Counted from the first letter of the stretch, positions 50,611 to 58,952 are shown. The stretch: 64,000 nucleotides of DNA from Candidatus Bipolaricaulota bacterium (GCA_025060415.1 JANXBT010000001.1:192313-256312); one strand, 5' to 3'. Made by a program: numbers and translations. Notes: generated by a model from the sequence alone, not told the origin.

Positions 50611-52031
50611 GCGCCGCGCGTCCTTTCCGCCAGGACCTCCCCGTGGGGGCCGAGGAGCACCACCCGCAGGGGCATCTGGCCCACGGCGTGCACGGAACAG
50701 GAAAGGCAGGGGTCGTAGGCACGGATCCCGCCCTCCAGGCGGTTGAGGAGCCCCTCGGTGATCTCCCGTCCCGTCAGCCAGCGCTGGGCGATCTGGGCCA
50801 CCGTGCGGTTCATGGCCAGGTTGTTGTGCCCAGTGGAGATGATGAGGTTCACCCTGCGGACGAGGCCCGTCTCGTCCACCCAGTAGTGGTGGAAGAGGGT
50901 GCCCCGGGGCGCCTCGTGCACGCCCACCCCCTCCAGCTCGTTGATCCCCGCCTCCGCCCGCACCCTGGGGGAGAGGATCTCCGGGTCGGAGAGGAGCTCC
51001 TGGACCTTCTCCAGGGCGCCGAGGATCTCGATGAGGCGGGCGTAGTGGTAGTGGAAGGAGGCGGTGACGGCCTGGCCGGGGGCCAGGGCGCGGAAGCGGG
51101 CCAGGGCCTCGTCGGCGAGCTTCGTGCCGAAGCGGTCGCACGTGTTCAGGCGGGCCAGGGGGCCCACCCGGTACATCCCCTCGGGGTACCCGTAGGGCTT
51201 GTAGTAGGGGAACTTCAAGTAGGACCAGGACTCCACCGCCTCGCCAAGGTACTCCGGGTACCGGGCGGGGTCGAGGCCGTCGGCCACGATGCGGCGCTGG
51301 GCGTCCACGAGGCGGAGGTGGCCGCCGTAGTGCTCCCAGGAGCCGTCCGGCGCCACCAAGGACAGGAACAGGCTGGGGAACTTCCCGAAGTGCTCGATTT
51401 CCTCGGCCCAGGCGCCCATGTGCTCCTCGTAGTAGGCCAGGGCATCCTGGGCGATGCGCAGGGCCTCGGGGAGCTTGGCGGCCAGGCGGTCCCGCCCCGC
51501 CTCCGTGAGGGGCTGGTTCACCCCGCCCGGCACGGCCCAGGCCGGATGGATCCGCTTCCCCCCAAGGACCTCGATGATCTCCTGCCCGAAGGCCCGCAGG
51601 CGGATCCCATCCAGCGCGAGCTTGCGGTTGAAGGCGGCCACGCCGAAGAGGTTGCGCTGCCTGGGGTCGGCATCCCAGCCCAAAAGGAGGTCGGGGGAGG
51701 AGAGGTGGAAGAAGGAGAGGGCGTGGGATTGCACGATCTGCCCGAGGTTCATGAGGCGGCGCAGCTTCTCCGCAGGGCGGGGGATGCGTACGGCCAGGAT
51801 GGCGTCGCAGGCCTTGGCCGAGCAGAGGAGGTGGGAGACCGGGCAGATGCCGCAGATGCGGGCGGTGAGGGCCGGCATCTCCCAGAGGGTGCGGCCCACG
51901 CAGAACCGCTCAAAGCCGCGCACCTCGGTCACGTGGAAGCGGGCCTCCCGCACGCGGCCTTCCTCGTCCAGCTGCACGGTGATGAGGCCGTGCCCCTCGA
52001 TCCGCGTCACGGGGATGCGCAGGTGGCGCAC
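50607..52031 (-). CDS. [NiFe] hydrogenase large subunit (HoxH-like, group 3)
   Basis: 474 residues. Four nickel ligands: Cys60 and Cys63 in RICGIC, and Cys442 and Cys445 in DPCLSCSVH. The 26 residues after His448 are the tail removed by the protease next door. RIEGHG near the N-terminus is conserved too. It makes or uses H2. The CSVH ending and the HoxU/HoxY partners place it among NAD(P)-linked group 3 enzymes. It starts 12 bases after hoxY. Confidence 0.95.
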   Translation of the reverse strand: MRHLRIPVTRIEGHGLITVQLDEEGRVREARFHVTEVRGFERFCVGRTLWEMPALTARICGICPVSHLLCSAKACDAILAVRIPRPAEKLRRLMNLGQIVQSHALSFFHLSSPDLLLGWDADPRQRNLFGVAAFNRKLALDGIRLRAFGQEIIEVLGGKRIHPAWAVPGGVNQPLTEAGRDRLAAKLPEALRIAQDALAYYEEHMGAWAEEIEHFGKFPSLFLSLVAPDGSWEHYGGHLRLVDAQRRIVADGLDPARYPEYLGEAVESWSYLKFPYYKPYGYPEGMYRVGPLARLNTCDRFGTKLADEALARFRALAPGQAVTASFHYHYARLIEILGALEKVQELLSDPEILSPRVRAEAGINELEGVGVHEAPRGTLFHHYWVDETGLVRRVNLIISTGHNNLAMNRTVAQIAQRWLTGREITEGLLNRLEGGIRAYDPCLSCSVHAVGQMPLRVVLLGPHGEVLAERTRGA

Positions 52032-52043
52032 GCCTTCCCTCCT

Positions 52044-52571
52044 TCACCCGAACTTCCGCTCCGACGCGGGGAGGGCGGGCGTCTGCCCGTGGAGCAGGGG
52101 TCGGAGGAACGCCCAGATGCGGTCCGCCGAGGGCGGGCAGCCCGGCAAGAACAGGTCCACCGGCACCACCGCGTGCAGGGGCAGGGCCTGGGGCAGGAGT
52201 TTGGGCACCTCCCCCTCCTCCAGGCCGGGCGGGTCCTCCGGGCCGTAGACGGCCTGCAGCACCTCCTCCCGGGGGATGGGGTTGCGCAGGCTGGGGACGT
52301 TGCCGGTGACCGCGCAGTCCCCGAAGGCCACGAGGACCTTGGCCTTCTTGCGGATCTCCAGGAGCGTATGGAGGTGCTCGGTGTTGCCCACCGCGCCCTC
52401 GATGAGGACCACGTCCACGTCGTCCGGGAACTCCTTGGGGTCCACGAGGGGGGAGAACACGAGCTCCGCGCGCTCGGCGAACTCCAGCAGCCGCTCGTCC
52501 AGGTCCAAGAAGGACATGTGGCAGCCGGAGCACCCCGAGAACCACACCGTGGCCACCCGGAGCCTAGGCAC
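52044..52571 (-). CDS. [NiFe] hydrogenase small subunit (HoxY-like)
   Basis: 175 residues, the short form with only the proximal [4Fe-4S] cluster. Cys14 and Cys17 lie in FSGCSGCHMSF, with further ligands in FGDCAVTGNVPSLRN and LFLPGCPPSADRIW. It carries electrons between the nickel site and HoxU. GTG start at 52571, 8-base overlap with hoxU. Confidence 0.94.
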   Translation of the reverse strand: MPRLRVATVWFSGCSGCHMSFLDLDERLLEFAERAELVFSPLVDPKEFPDDVDVVLIEGAVGNTEHLHTLLEIRKKAKVLVAFGDCAVTGNVPSLRNPIPREEVLQAVYGPEDPPGLEEGEVPKLLPQALPLHAVVPVDLFLPGCPPSADRIWAFLRPLLHGQTPALPASERKFG

Positions 52572-53265
52572 GGGGCCTCCTTTCCGTGATCTCCAGGAGG
52601 ATCGCGGGCCGCTTCACCTGCTCGCTTGTGGCCTTGCCCTTTTCGAAGAGGGCGCCGGTGGGGCAGGCCTGCACGCACTTCCCGCAGCCGGTGCAGGTCT
52701 TGGACTGGCCCCAGGGCTCGCCCAGGTCCGCCTCCACCAGGGTGAAGATCCCCCGTCCGGAGAACCCCCAGGTGGCGGCGCCCTCCACCTCCGCGCAGGC
52801 CCGCACGCACCGGCCGCACAGCACGCAGCGGTTGTGGTCGATCCCGTACTTGGCGTGGCTCAGGTCCACGGAGAACGGGAGCCAGCGGTAGGGGTAGCGC
52901 ACGTGGTCCATGCCCAACTCCGCGGCGAGGTCCTGCAGCTCGCAGTGGCCGTTGGAGACGCAGAAGGCGCAGATGTGGTTGCGCTCGGCGAAGAGCATCT
53001 CGAGGATGGCGCGGCGCAGCTCCCGCAGGCGCTCGGAGTTGGCCACCACCTCCATCCCCTCCTGGACGGGGGTGGCGCAGGCCGGCACCAGCCGGCCGCC
53101 CCAGGTGCGCACCTCCACCAGGCACAGGCGGCAGGCCCCCCTGGGGGAGAGCCCCTCCAGGTAGCACAGGGTGGGGATGCGGATTCCCGCCCGTTTGGCG
53201 GCCTGGAGGATCGTCTCCCCCTCCTGGGCCTGGACCCGGACGCCGTCGAGGGTCAGGGTGATCAC
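52564..53265 (-). CDS. HoxU-like diaphorase iron-sulfur subunit
   Basis: 233 residues. An N-terminal [2Fe-2S] domain (Cys34, Cys45, Cys48, Cys63) is followed by the His-Cys3 cluster site HICAFCVSNGHC and two [4Fe-4S] motifs CVLCGRCVRAC and CTGCGKCVQACP. It is the electron wire between the flavoprotein and HoxY. The same build forms the N-terminus of NuoG and of HydA-type [FeFe] hydrogenases, where it would be fused to the H-cluster domain. Confidence 0.94.
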   Translation of the reverse strand: MITLTLDGVRVQAQEGETILQAAKRAGIRIPTLCYLEGLSPRGACRLCLVEVRTWGGRLVPACATPVQEGMEVVANSERLRELRRAILEMLFAERNHICAFCVSNGHCELQDLAAELGMDHVRYPYRWLPFSVDLSHAKYGIDHNRCVLCGRCVRACAEVEGAATWGFSGRGIFTLVEADLGEPWGQSKTCTGCGKCVQACPTGALFEKGKATSEQVKRPAILLEITERRPRA

Positions 53266-53630
53266 GCGGACACCTCCCGCAGCTCCACGAGGTGGTCCTC
53301 GAGGATCCGTCCGTTCACCACGTGCTCGGCCACGATGCGCCGGGCCGTGGCCTCGTCCACCTCCCCGTAGATGGTGATCCGGCCGGGCTCATGGACCTCC
53401 ACCAGGGGCTCCTTGGCGGCGAGCCCCTTCTCCCCCGTCTGGGTGACGAGGACGTCGCGGAGGTTGCGGCGGGCCACCTCGTCGAGGATGGCGCGGAGGA
53501 CCTGGCGGGCGCCGGCGGCGATGCCCGAGGTCCCCATGCCCACCACGATCCTCACCCGGGCCTGGCCCGTCCGCAGCCGGATCTCCTCCGCGGCCCGCTC
53601 CCGGATTTTCCGGAGCTCCTCCAGCTTCAT
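53262..53630 (-). CDS. HndB-like cysteine-free ferredoxin-fold protein
   Basis: 122 residues. Thioredoxin-like ferredoxin fold: RIVVGMGTSGIAAGARQVLRAILDEVARRNLRDVLVTQTG, then GRITIYGEVDEATARRIVAEHVVNGR. All cluster cysteines are absent, as in many HndB subunits of [FeFe] hydrogenase operons. It is probably a structural or assembly subunit. Flanked by 4-base overlaps. It sits exactly where HndB sits in HndABCD clusters, between HndA and the electron-transfer subunits. Confidence 0.82.
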   Translation of the reverse strand: MKLEELRKIRERAAEEIRLRTGQARVRIVVGMGTSGIAAGARQVLRAILDEVARRNLRDVLVTQTGEKGLAAKEPLVEVHEPGRITIYGEVDEATARRIVAEHVVNGRILEDHLVELREVSA

Positions 53631-54175
53631 TCCTCCTCCTTCCACCCCAGGGCCGCCAGGGCCGCGCGCATCTCCCGTTCCAAAAAAGAAAGCACCTCAG
53701 GCTCCGTCAGCGGCACCGGTCCCAAGGCCTTTTTCAGTTCCTGTGTATCCAGCCGCCACTCCTGCCGATGATCCCGGAAGATCAGGCGAAATTCAACGGG
53801 GCTGGTGGCCACCAGGGGGAGGAGGGTGCCGGGGAGGTCGCCCAGGGGCGGGCGGTCGGGATGGGCCCAGGGGAGGCGGGCCTCCACGCAGGTGCCCTGC
53901 CCGGGCGCGGATCGGACGCAAAAGGAGCCGCCCAGGTCCTCCGCGGTCTGGCGGAGGAAGGCCAGCCCCAGGCCGATCCGCCGGCCGGGCTTGGTGGTGA
54001 AGAAGGGGTCGCCCGCCCGCCGCACCTCCTCGGGCCCCATGCCCGCCCCGTCGTCGCGCACCGCCAGGGCCAGCTCGCCCCCCTCCCGGGCCAGCTCGAT
54101 CTCCACCCGCTTGGCCCCCGCGCGCACCGCGTTCGCCACCAAGTCCGCCAGGTGAAAGGCCAGGTCCTCCACCAT
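53627..54175 (-). CDS. Histidine-kinase-type ATPase domain protein
   Basis: 182 residues. A stand-alone HATPase_c domain: N-box in ADLVANAVRAGAKRVEIEL, G1 DDGAGMGPEEV, F-box-like GDPFFTTKPGRRIGLGLAF and G2 in that stretch. There is no HisKA domain or phosphorylatable His, and the C-terminal 70 residues are unfamiliar. ATPases like this accompany [FeFe] hydrogenase genes in Firmicutes and Thermotogae with no settled role; redox-linked regulation is suspected. Confidence 0.85.
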   Translation of the reverse strand: MVEDLAFHLADLVANAVRAGAKRVEIELAREGGELALAVRDDGAGMGPEEVRRAGDPFFTTKPGRRIGLGLAFLRQTAEDLGGSFCVRSAPGQGTCVEARLPWAHPDRPPLGDLPGTLLPLVATSPVEFRLIFRDHRQEWRLDTQELKKALGPVPLTEPEVLSFLEREMRAALAALGWKEEE

Positions 54176-54633
54176 CAGGGGAAGTCCCTCACGATCTGCC
54201 GCGCCTTCTTGGGGTCGAGCTTTCCGTACACCTCCTCGTCGATCATCATCACGGGGGCCAGGCCGCAGCAGCCCAGGCAGCGCGCGGCCTCCAGGGTGAA
54301 CTTCCCGTCGGCCGTGGTGCCCCCCAGCTCCACCCCCAGCTCCTCCCTAAGCCCGGAAAGGACGCGCTCGGCCCCGCGCACGTGGCAGGCCGTGCCCAGG
54401 CACACCCGGATGGTGTGGCGCCCGGCGGGCTTGGTGCGGAAGAAGTGGTAGAAGGTGACCACGCCCCGCACCTGGGAGGGCGGCACGCCCAGCACCTCGG
54501 CCACCACGCTCTGGGCCTCCTTGGGCAGGTAGCCCAGGGCGCTCTGCACCCTATGCAGGGCTTGGATGAGCTCCGAGGGCTTGCCCGCGTAGGGGCGGAC
54601 GAGCTCCCGCACCCGTTCCGCGACCGGGTTCAT
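54175..54633 (-). CDS. HndA/NuoE-like [2Fe-2S] subunit
   Basis: 152 residues. A helical N-domain with QALHRVQSALGYLPKEAQSVVAEVLGV leads into the cluster domain, with cysteines in RVCLGTACHVRGA and ARCLGCCGLAPVMMIDEEVYG. It is the small partner of the NADH-binding flavoprotein. ATGA overlap with the PHP gene and 1-base overlap with the ATPase, so all are tightly co-translated. Confidence 0.93.
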   Translation of the reverse strand: MNPVAERVRELVRPYAGKPSELIQALHRVQSALGYLPKEAQSVVAEVLGVPPSQVRGVVTFYHFFRTKPAGRHTIRVCLGTACHVRGAERVLSGLREELGVELGGTTADGKFTLEAARCLGCCGLAPVMMIDEEVYGKLDPKKARQIVRDFP

Positions 54634-55385
54634 CCTCCCTCCTTCCAGGGCGGGCCGGGGCGGACCTCCCGGCCTCCCCAGCCGGCCAGGGCGCGCTCCA
54701 GCTCCCCAAAGCTCGGCCGGCGAAGCCGCAGCTCCGTCCAGGCCCGGCCGATCTCCTCCGGGTAGTGGGCATCCGAGGAGCGAAGGATACGTCGGCCCCG
54801 AAGCTCCGGCCAGCGGGCCAGGACCTCCTCCAGCCGGGCCCAGGGCGAGACCTCCACCGCCGGCCACTCGCCCGGCGGCAGGAGCCCCAGCACCCCCAGA
54901 AGCCCGCCCGGCACCCGCTCCACATGGGCGGGGATCACCACCCCCTCGTGGCGGCGCACCCGCGCCGCCACCTCCTCCAGGGAGAGGGGCACCGGCGAAA
55001 GGAGGAGCTTGTCCACCTGGCGCACGATCTCGTCCGCCTCGTCCACCACAAGCTGGTCCCCGAAGAGCTCGGGGTCGTTGGGGATGGGGGGGAGGAGGGC
55101 GTAGAGCTCCTCCTGGAGGGCCAAGCATGGCTCCGCTTCCGGGAAGAGGGCGAGGACCTCCACCTCCTCGGCGGTTTGGATCTCCATGCCCATGAGGACG
55201 TGGGGGGCGCGGGGGGCGAGCTTGCGCGCGTAGGGGCCGTTTGCGCCGGCGTTGTGGTCGCAGATGGCGATGAGGTCGAGGCGGGCGCGGCGCGCCTCCG
55301 CCACGATGCGCCGGGGGGACATGGCCAACGAGGCGCAGGGGGAGAGCACGGAGTGGATGTGGAGGTCGGCCCGGTACCACCTCAT
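54630..55385 (-). CDS. PHP-domain phosphoesterase-like protein
   Basis: 251 residues. Metal-binding motifs of the PHP family: YRADLHIHSVLSPC (HxH), AICDHNAGAN, GMEIQT, IPAHVER and SSDAHYPEEIG. Such proteins cleave phosphoesters with a trinuclear metal site. The FGDQLVVDEADEI segment recurs in the members linked to hydrogenase clusters. The substrate is unknown; a nucleotide signal is a possibility. Confidence 0.9.
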   Translation of the reverse strand: MRWYRADLHIHSVLSPCASLAMSPRRIVAEARRARLDLIAICDHNAGANGPYARKLAPRAPHVLMGMEIQTAEEVEVLALFPEAEPCLALQEELYALLPPIPNDPELFGDQLVVDEADEIVRQVDKLLLSPVPLSLEEVAARVRRHEGVVIPAHVERVPGGLLGVLGLLPPGEWPAVEVSPWARLEEVLARWPELRGRRILRSSDAHYPEEIGRAWTELRLRRPSFGELERALAGWGGREVRPGPPWKEGG

Positions 55386-55714
55386 GGGGCGAGGAGGCGG
55401 TGGAGCCTCCCCGCGGTGTCGAAGGCGTCCGCGGGGGAGGTGAGGAGGTTGACCCCCTCTTGCTGGGCGCGTTGGAGGGTTTCCGGTCCGGGGCGGAGGC
55501 CGCGGGCGAGCACCACCCCCGCCACGCCCCGCAGCTTCGCCACGGCCACCACGTTGAGGTGGCGCTGGTGGGTGATCCAGAGGTCCCCGGCCTCCGCGTG
55601 GGCCAGGACGTCGGAGAGGAGGTCGGAGACGTAGCCGCCCCGCACCTCCGCCTCCGGGTCCGCCGCCACCAGGAACTCAAGCCCCAGCCGCTCCGCCACT
55701 TCCCGCAGCTTCAT
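55382..55714 (-). CDS. DRTGG-domain protein 2
   Basis: 110 residues. A single DRTGG-like domain: MKLREVAERLGLEFL, GGYVSDLLSDVLAHAEAGDLWIT and a C-terminal GVNLLTSPADAFDTAGRL. The fold resembles the central domain of Pta and some CBS proteins and is thought to bind ligands. It is related to the 131-residue protein four reading frames upstream, sharing the SDLLSDVLA motif. Overlaps its neighbours by 38 and 4 bases. Confidence 0.83.
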   Translation of the reverse strand: MKLREVAERLGLEFLVAADPEAEVRGGYVSDLLSDVLAHAEAGDLWITHQRHLNVVAVAKLRGVAGVVLARGLRPGPETLQRAQQEGVNLLTSPADAFDTAGRLHRLLAP

Positions 55715-56153
55715 CCCGCCTCCGGAAGAACGTGGCCCGGATCACCGTGCCCTCGCCCAGGCGCGAGCGGATCTCCAGGCGATCGGAGTTGGCCTCCATG
55801 TTGGGGAGGCCCATGCCCGAGCCGAAGCCCAGCTCCCGGGCCCAGTCCGGGGCCGTGGAGTAGCCGGGCTGGCGGGCGAGCTCGATGTCGGGGATCCCCG
55901 GCCCCTGGTCGGAGAAGATGAGTTCCACCCGGTCGTCGTACACCAGGAGGATGATGCGCCCCCCGGGGGTGTAGAGGACGATGTTCATCTCGCCCTCGAA
56001 GCACACGATGCCCGCCCGGCGCACCACCTCCGCCTCCACCCCCAGCCGCCGCAGCACCCGCTGGACCTCCGTGGACACCTGGCCGGCGTGCTCCAGATCC
56101 AGTCCCACCACGGGGAAGATCTCCTTATGGCGGAGGGGGGCCGGGCTGGTCAT
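55677..56153 (-). CDS. RsbT/SpoIIAB-like ATPase
   Basis: 158 residues. GHKL ATPase of the anti-sigma-factor kinase type: N-box GEMNIVLYTPGG, G1 SDQGPGIPDIELA, G2 FGSGMGLPNMEANSD. These proteins phosphorylate partner proteins on serine in partner-switching systems. It lies between the two DRTGG proteins, its possible partners. Start ATG 56153 gives the family N-terminus and overlaps the DRTGG gene by 29 bases. Confidence 0.85.
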   Translation of the reverse strand: MTSPAPLRHKEIFPVVGLDLEHAGQVSTEVQRVLRRLGVEAEVVRRAGIVCFEGEMNIVLYTPGGRIILLVYDDRVELIFSDQGPGIPDIELARQPGYSTAPDWARELGFGSGMGLPNMEANSDRLEIRSRLGEGTVIRATFFRRRDEAAGSGGAAGA

Positions 56154-56520
56154 GCTCGAAGGGCAGGGGCTTGCGTTTGGCGCCGGGCAGGCCATGGGTG
56201 TAGAGGAGGCCGCAGGTCTCGTACATGAGGCGGGGGGTGGTGAGGAGGGGGATGCCCGAGGCGGCCGCATACTCCACGGTGGACTTGGCCGGGATCTTGC
56301 CGCGCACGAACAGGACCCCCGCCAGGTTCATGACCTCCGCCACCCGCACCACCTGGGCCGTGACCGTGCCGGTGATGAGGAGCACCCCCTCCTCCCGCAC
56401 CATGGCTAGCACGTCGGAGAGGAGGTCCGCGGCGAAGGCCGCGCTCACCTCCCGGTCTGCCAGCTCCTCCCCGGCGAGGAACCGCGCCCCCACCAGCTCC
56501 GCCACTTCCCGCAGCCTCAT
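56125..56520 (-). CDS. DRTGG-domain protein 1
   Basis: 131 residues. A DRTGG-like domain with MRLREVAELVGARFLAGEEL, AFAADLLSDVLAMVREEGVLLITG and GIPLLTTPRLMYETCGLLY. It is a paralogue of the gene at 55382-55714. The C-terminus is extended by 20 polar, proline-rich residues. It starts 1 base after the apgM stop. Confidence 0.83.
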   Translation of the reverse strand: MRLREVAELVGARFLAGEELADREVSAAFAADLLSDVLAMVREEGVLLITGTVTAQVVRVAEVMNLAGVLFVRGKIPAKSTVEYAAASGIPLLTTPRLMYETCGLLYTHGLPGAKRKPLPFEHDQPGPPPP

Positions 56521-56521
56521 C

Positions 56522-57757
56522 CTAGGCCCCGAACTTGCCGCCGAAATCGCAGTAGCCCAAAAGCTGGGGGAGGAGCCTTCCGGAGAAGCGGCCCAGTCCG
56601 CCCTCCCCGGCGGCCCGCTCCCCGAAGGTGCGGGTGCGGTCCGGCCGCACCGCCGGCCCGAAGAACAACGCGGGCACGGGGTCCGCGGTGTGCTCCCGCA
56701 CCGCCGGCGGGGTGGTGTGGTCCCCGGAAACGCAGAGGTGCAGGTCCCGGGGGAGGTGGGGGAGGAGCTCCCCGAAGAACTCGCGGTCCACGCGCTCGAT
56801 GAAGGCCCGCTTGGCCTCGGCGTCGCCGTCGTGGCCGGCGTTGTCCGTGCCCTTGATGTGCACGAACACGAGGTCGAAGGCGCGCAGGGCCTCCAGGGCC
56901 GCGCGGGCCTTGGCCCTAAGGTCGGTCTTGAGGTCGCCCGTGGCCCCGGGCACGGGGAGCACCTCCATCCCCGCCAGGCGCGCCACGCCCTTGTAGAGCG
57001 CGCCGCCGGCGATGCAGGCCGCGCGGATCCCGTAGGTCTCGGTGACCGGGACGAGGCGGGGCATGACCGCCGCCCCCCGCAGGAGGAGGGCGTTCCCGGG
57101 GAGCTTCCCCTCCGCCGCGCGCCTCTTGTTCACGGGGTGGTCGCGCAGGGCCTCGTAGGCCCGGCGGGTGAAGGCGTTGAGGATCGCCGCGGTGCGGCGG
57201 GCCGCGGCGCTCTCCTCAAGGGGCTTGGCCTCGGCCACGGGAACCCCAACCTCGTGGGGGTCGGTGTCGGAGACCGCGGCGGACAGGTTCTCCCCCCGCA
57301 GGACGAGGGCGCCCCGGTGCTCGGTGGAGGCGCGGAAGAGGAACTCCACCCCGAAATCCCGCAGGGACACGGAGTTCACCGCCTCCTCCAGGAGCCGGCC
57401 CTCCTCCAGGCGGCCGGCGCGGCGGTCCACCACAAAAAGCTTCCCCTCCCGCTCCTCCACGGTGGCGAAGTTGGCGCGGAAGCAGATGTCGCCGCCCCGC
57501 ACCTCCAGGCCGATCCCGAGGACCTCGAAGGCGCCGCGGCCGGTGTAGACCTGGAAGGGGTCGTACCCGAAGATGGAAAGGTGGGCCGTGTCCGAGCCGG
57601 GGCGGATGCCCGGGGCGATGGGGTCCATGAGGCCCAGGGCGCCCGCGGTCGCAAGCTCATCCAGGTGGGGATGGGCGGCGCGCTCCAGGCACGTGGCGCC
57701 CCCAAAGTCCGTGGGCCGCCCGCCCAGCCCGTCCAGGATCACCAGCAGGGCCCGCAT
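56522..57757 (-). CDS. apgM: 2,3-bisphosphoglycerate-independent phosphoglycerate mutase, archaeal type
   Basis: 411 residues. Alkaline-phosphatase-fold mutase: VILDGLGGRP (metal Asp), PGSDTAHLSIFGYDP with the nucleophilic Ser, FVHIKGTDNAGHDGD and SGDHTTP carry the metal ligands. It interconverts 3- and 2-phosphoglycerate. ApgM is common in archaea and in deep-branching thermophilic bacteria. It lies 3 bases after the TatT-like gene and 1 base before the first DRTGG gene. Confidence 0.95.
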   Translation of the reverse strand: MRALLVILDGLGGRPTDFGGATCLERAAHPHLDELATAGALGLMDPIAPGIRPGSDTAHLSIFGYDPFQVYTGRGAFEVLGIGLEVRGGDICFRANFATVEEREGKLFVVDRRAGRLEEGRLLEEAVNSVSLRDFGVEFLFRASTEHRGALVLRGENLSAAVSDTDPHEVGVPVAEAKPLEESAAARRTAAILNAFTRRAYEALRDHPVNKRRAAEGKLPGNALLLRGAAVMPRLVPVTETYGIRAACIAGGALYKGVARLAGMEVLPVPGATGDLKTDLRAKARAALEALRAFDLVFVHIKGTDNAGHDGDAEAKRAFIERVDREFFGELLPHLPRDLHLCVSGDHTTPPAVREHTADPVPALFFGPAVRPDRTRTFGERAAGEGGLGRFSGRLLPQLLGYCDFGGKFGA

Positions 57758-57760
57758 CCC

Positions 57761-58600
57761 TCACCCCTTCCCCTGGAGCTCCGCGAGGAGGGCCGCGGCC
57801 TTCACCTGGCAGAAGCTGTTCATGAGGGGGTAGGGTTGGATGGGCGCGGCGAGGATCTCCTGGAGCACGGCCCGGGCCTCGGCCCAAAGCTCCTTGGGGA
57901 TCAGGTAGTACTGCACGTAAAAGAGGCGGTTCTCCAGGTAGTCGCCGTGGGCTCGGATGGCCTCTAGGAGGAGTTCCCGGGCCCGCTCGTAGTCCTTGCT
58001 GAAGGGGTGCTTGGCGAAGTAGGCCGCGTAGGCGCGCAGGGGCCCCCCGGCCAGGTAGAAGCGGTCGAGCTCCAGGCAGCGGCTCATGAGGGCGCTGAGC
58101 TTTTTGTCGTCGCCGCGCAGGGCCGCGGCCAGGATCCCCAGGGCCCCGCCCAGCTCCACCTTGCGCGCCCAGTTCGCGTACGTCCAATAGAGGGCGGCCA
58201 CGTCCGTGCTCGTCTTCACCGCCTCCACAAAGCCCCGTTCCCGCTCCACGGCCACGAACTCCGCCTGGGCCCGCAGCGACCGCTCCCCATAAACTTGGCC
58301 CTTCTCGTGGAACTCCCCCTTCTCCCGCTCGGGGAGGAAGATGTCGGCCAGGGTGTAGTAGGCGCGGGCCAGCATGTTGAGGATGTGCGGGTTTTGGGGG
58401 TCCAGGGTCAAGGCCCGCGTGTACAGGTCGATGGCGCGCTCCAGCTTGGCCCGCAGCGCGGGGGCGTCGGTGGGGGTGTAGGCGGAAAGCCAGACCTCTT
58501 GGAAGAGGGCATCGGCTTGGCTCACCCACTCGGCCACCTGGGCGGGGCCGAACGCGCCCAGACCCAGGAGGGCAACGCACACCGCTAGACTTTTCCTCAT
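57761..58600 (-). CDS. TRAP transporter T-component-like (TatT) lipoprotein/periplasmic protein
   Basis: 279 residues. A signal peptide (MRKSLAVCVALLGLGAFGPA) is followed by an all-helical TPR-like repeat protein: ERAIDLYTRALTLDPQNPHILNMLARAYYTLADIFL, YGERSLRAQAEF, ALYWTYANWARKVELG. This matches the TatT family that accompanies some TRAP importers in treponemes. No TRAP genes are near. First gene of the 14.5-kb minus-strand run. GGAGGTGA precedes the ATG, with TATAGT further upstream. Confidence 0.82.
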   Translation of the reverse strand: MRKSLAVCVALLGLGAFGPAQVAEWVSQADALFQEVWLSAYTPTDAPALRAKLERAIDLYTRALTLDPQNPHILNMLARAYYTLADIFLPEREKGEFHEKGQVYGERSLRAQAEFVAVERERGFVEAVKTSTDVAALYWTYANWARKVELGGALGILAAALRGDDKKLSALMSRCLELDRFYLAGGPLRAYAAYFAKHPFSKDYERARELLLEAIRAHGDYLENRLFYVQYYLIPKELWAEARAVLQEILAAPIQPYPLMNSFCQVKAAALLAELQGKG

Positions 58601-58622
58601 GCGTTCACCTCCAGGATGGGGA

Positions 58623-58628
58623 ACTATA
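58623..58628 (-). promoter_or_regulatory. -10 hexamer of the long hydrogenase run
   Basis: TATAGT on the minus strand, 22 bases before the TatT-like ATG, with GGAGGTGA between. It is the only clear promoter upstream of the 18 tightly packed genes down to 44103. Confidence 0.5.
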
Positions 58629-58677
58629 GCCGTTTGGGAGAGCGGGGGCCAGTGTGGACCGGGCCTGGCGGGCCGGG

Positions 58678-58683
58678 TATAGT
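58678..58683 (+). promoter_or_regulatory. -10 hexamer of the ferredoxin gene
   Basis: TATAGT, 28 bases before ATG 58712, with AAAGGAGGTG between. Divergent from the identical hexamer of the hydrogenase run 50 bases away. Confidence 0.5.
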
Positions 58684-58711
58684 TCTCCACGCCTTTGGAA
58701 AAGGAGGTGCC

Positions 58712-58891
58712 ATGGCGCTCAAAGTGGATCTGGACCTGTGCACGGGCTGTGGGCTTTGTGCCCAAATTTGCCCGGAAGTGTTCGAGATGGGCGACGACGG
58801 GTATTCCCACGTGATTTCCGGGGCGGATGAGGGCCTGCCCTGCGTGGACGAGGCCATCGACCAGTGCCCGGTGGGCGCGATCAGCCGCTAG
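58712..58891 (+). CDS. Single-cluster [4Fe-4S] ferredoxin
   Basis: 59 residues. CTGCGLCAQICPEVF gives three cluster cysteines and the distal CPVGAI the fourth, as in Thermotoga and Desulfovibrio monocluster ferredoxins. A small electron carrier, a plausible partner of the aldehyde oxidoreductase and hydrogenase. It has the strongest ribosome-binding site in the region (AAAGGAGGTG) and its own terminator, suggesting high expression as a single gene. Confidence 0.96.
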   Translation: MALKVDLDLCTGCGLCAQICPEVFEMGDDGYSHVISGADEGLPCVDEAIDQCPVGAISR

Positions 58892-58922
58892 CCCCGCGGC
58901 CTTAGCCTGAGTCCTGTGCGGC

Positions 58923-58951
58923 CGGACAGTCCCCTGGGCTGTCCGTTTTTT
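58923..58951 (+). terminator. Intrinsic terminator of the ferredoxin gene
   Basis: CGGACAG (58923-58929), a 9-base loop, CTGTCCG (58939-58945), then six T. It is the only classical stem plus T-run following a gene that I found in the window. Confidence 0.85.
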
Positions 58952-58952
58952 C

